Assembly (NCBI GenBank): GCA_013151585.1
Contig: JAADHY010000569.1
Span: forward strand, 1 to 6,603
Origin: Planctomycetota bacterium
Lineage (GTDB): Bacteria > Planctomycetota > Planctomycetia > Planctomycetales > Planctomycetaceae
Direction of reading: 5' to 3'
DNA length: 6,603 nucleotides
In this document: piece by piece, positions 5,989 to 6,603 of the stretch
Layout of the letters: every line of letters begins with the position of its first letter
How positions within the stretch are numbered: position 1 is the stretch's first letter
Made by a program: the position numbers and the translations under genes
The notes under the pieces: model-generated
The model's input: the letters and a program-made list of their open reading frames with translations, nothing else
What the model was told of the DNA's origin: nothing
Databases searched by the model: none

Positions 5989-6603
5989 ATGTCTTGCGAC
6001 GGACGTCAATTGCGACTGCAACGCCTGATCGGAGACGGTCGGGCAGTCATCATCGCCTGCGATCACGGCCTGTTCGACGGACCGATTCCCGCTATGGAAG
6101 ACCTGCCGGCCACCGTTCGGAAAATCAATCCGATCGTTGACGGGGTGTTGCTGGCTCCGGGAATGATCCGTCACTGTCACAGCCTGTTCGCTCGGCCGAA
6201 GCGTCCCTTAGCCGTTGTCCGGCTGAACTGGAACAGCGTCTATTGCTTCAACTTGGGATATTCGGCTGCGAAAAGCGTGTACTGCTACGAGCCGCAAGAC
6301 GCGCTGCGCGAGGGCATGGACGTGGCTTTGGTCTCGCTGACATTACAAACCGGCGACGAAGAACGGGACGCCCACAACGTCGAGGTGTTTTCCCGCCTGA
6401 CGAACGCTTGTCACGCGCTAGGGATCCCGGTGATCGGCGAGTATTTTCCCACCGGCCATGCTAGGATGTCGGCGGACGAGCTGCACGAGAACGTCCTGCT
6501 GGGCAGCCGCGTCGTGGCCGAGCTGGGAGCCGATGCGATCAAGCCCTTCCACACACGCGATTTTGCCGCCGTAACCGCGGCCTGTCCGGTCCCTGTGTTC
6601 GCG
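5989..6603 (+). CDS. DeoC/LsrF/FbaB-family class I aldolase (3' end beyond window)
   Basis: The first 205 codons of a class I (Schiff-base) aldolase or thiolase of the DhnA/FbaB/LsrF group are present, and the frame is open to the window edge. Visible marks are I-I-A-C-D-H-G (21-27), typical of the first strand, then D-G-V-L-L-A-P-G (51-58), G-I-P-V-I-G-E-Y-F-P-T-G (145-156), G-A-D-A-I-K (180-185, with K185 the expected Schiff-base lysine) and C-P-V-P-V-F-A (199-205), after which LsrF-like proteins continue with a phosphate-binding G-G. It should act on a phosphorylated ketose or related diketone in the cytoplasm. The ATG at 5989 has AGGAG (5975-5979) with a 9-nt spacer and is the first in-frame ATG after a stop at 5827; a GTG at 5965 is a less likely start. 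It is transcribed away from the regulator operon, suggesting shared control. Whether it is a fructose-bisphosphate aldolase, an LsrF-like thiolase or a dedicated pathway enzyme cannot be told. Confidence 0.9.
   Translation, partial: MSCDGRQLRLQRLIGDGRAVIIACDHGLFDGPIPAMEDLPATVRKINPIVDGVLLAPGMIRHCHSLFARPKRPLAVVRLNWNSVYCFNLGYSAAKSVYCYEPQDALREGMDVALVSLTLQTGDEERDAHNVEVFSRLTNACHALGIPVIGEYFPTGHARMSADELHENVLLGSRVVAELGADAIKPFHTRDFAAVTAACPVPVFA

Noticed and set aside
5666..6028. Possible 120-residue plus-strand gene between regulator and aldolase
   Set aside because: There is no Shine-Dalgarno sequence before its ATG, which overlaps the candidate -10. It is arginine-rich without a domain and runs 40 nt into the well-supported aldolase in another frame.
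5560..6180. Possible 206-residue minus-strand gene across the divergent region
   Set aside because: It is antisense to the aldolase start and crosses the regulator promoter. Its composition is unlike the real proteins here and no family motif is visible.

Overview
The window looks like chromosomal DNA from a GC-rich bacterium, most plausibly a planctomycete. The reasons are the Tat-exported Gfo/Idh/MocA oxidoreductase, a kind of protein that is very abundant in that phylum, the vSGLT-like symporter beside it, and the overall base composition. This assignment is an inference; there is no rRNA or other marker gene here. I found no tRNA, rRNA, CRISPR array, insertion sequence or phage gene.

Layout. 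Four genes lie on the minus strand and are read from right to left. They are a DeoR-family regulator (4725-5495), a sodium/solute symporter of the SGLT type (2840-4693), a class III PLP-dependent aminotransferase (1464-2843) and a Tat-signal Gfo/Idh/MocA-family oxidoreductase (102-1310). The first three form a tight unit: 31 nt separate regulator and symporter, and the symporter stop and aminotransferase start share a 4-nt ATGA overlap. The oxidoreductase follows after 153 nt with its own strong ribosome binding site, so it may be a fourth operon member or separately expressed. To the right, on the plus strand, a DeoC/LsrF/FbaB-type class I aldolase begins at 5989 and runs off the window edge. 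Positions 1-101 are downstream of the oxidoreductase and hold no gene or clear terminator that I can support.

The 493-nt divergent region between regulator and aldolase (5496-5988) holds no convincing gene but is rich in candidate control sites. There is a sigma70-like promoter for the regulator operon whose -10 lies inside an imperfect inverted repeat (5547-5576). There is a weaker plus-strand promoter, immediately followed by a perfect 17-bp palindrome (5668-5684). A 7-bp-stem hairpin (5790-5808) reuses the AAACGTC half-site found at the regulator promoter. The remaining roughly 300 nt would form a long aldolase leader.

How the genes may work together. The symporter keeps the residues that contact sugar in vSGLT and human SGLT1, so the imported compound is probably a sugar, cyclitol or amino sugar. 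A DeoR repressor, which typically senses a sugar phosphate, would control uptake. The aminotransferase would add or remove nitrogen, and the aldolase would cleave or rearrange a phosphorylated or keto intermediate. The oxidoreductase is exported and lacks the usual EKP lysine and catalytic histidine, so its reaction is open. The exact substrate cannot be read from the sequence. The gene combination and the divergent control region look like an uncharacterised catabolic locus, not a known textbook operon.
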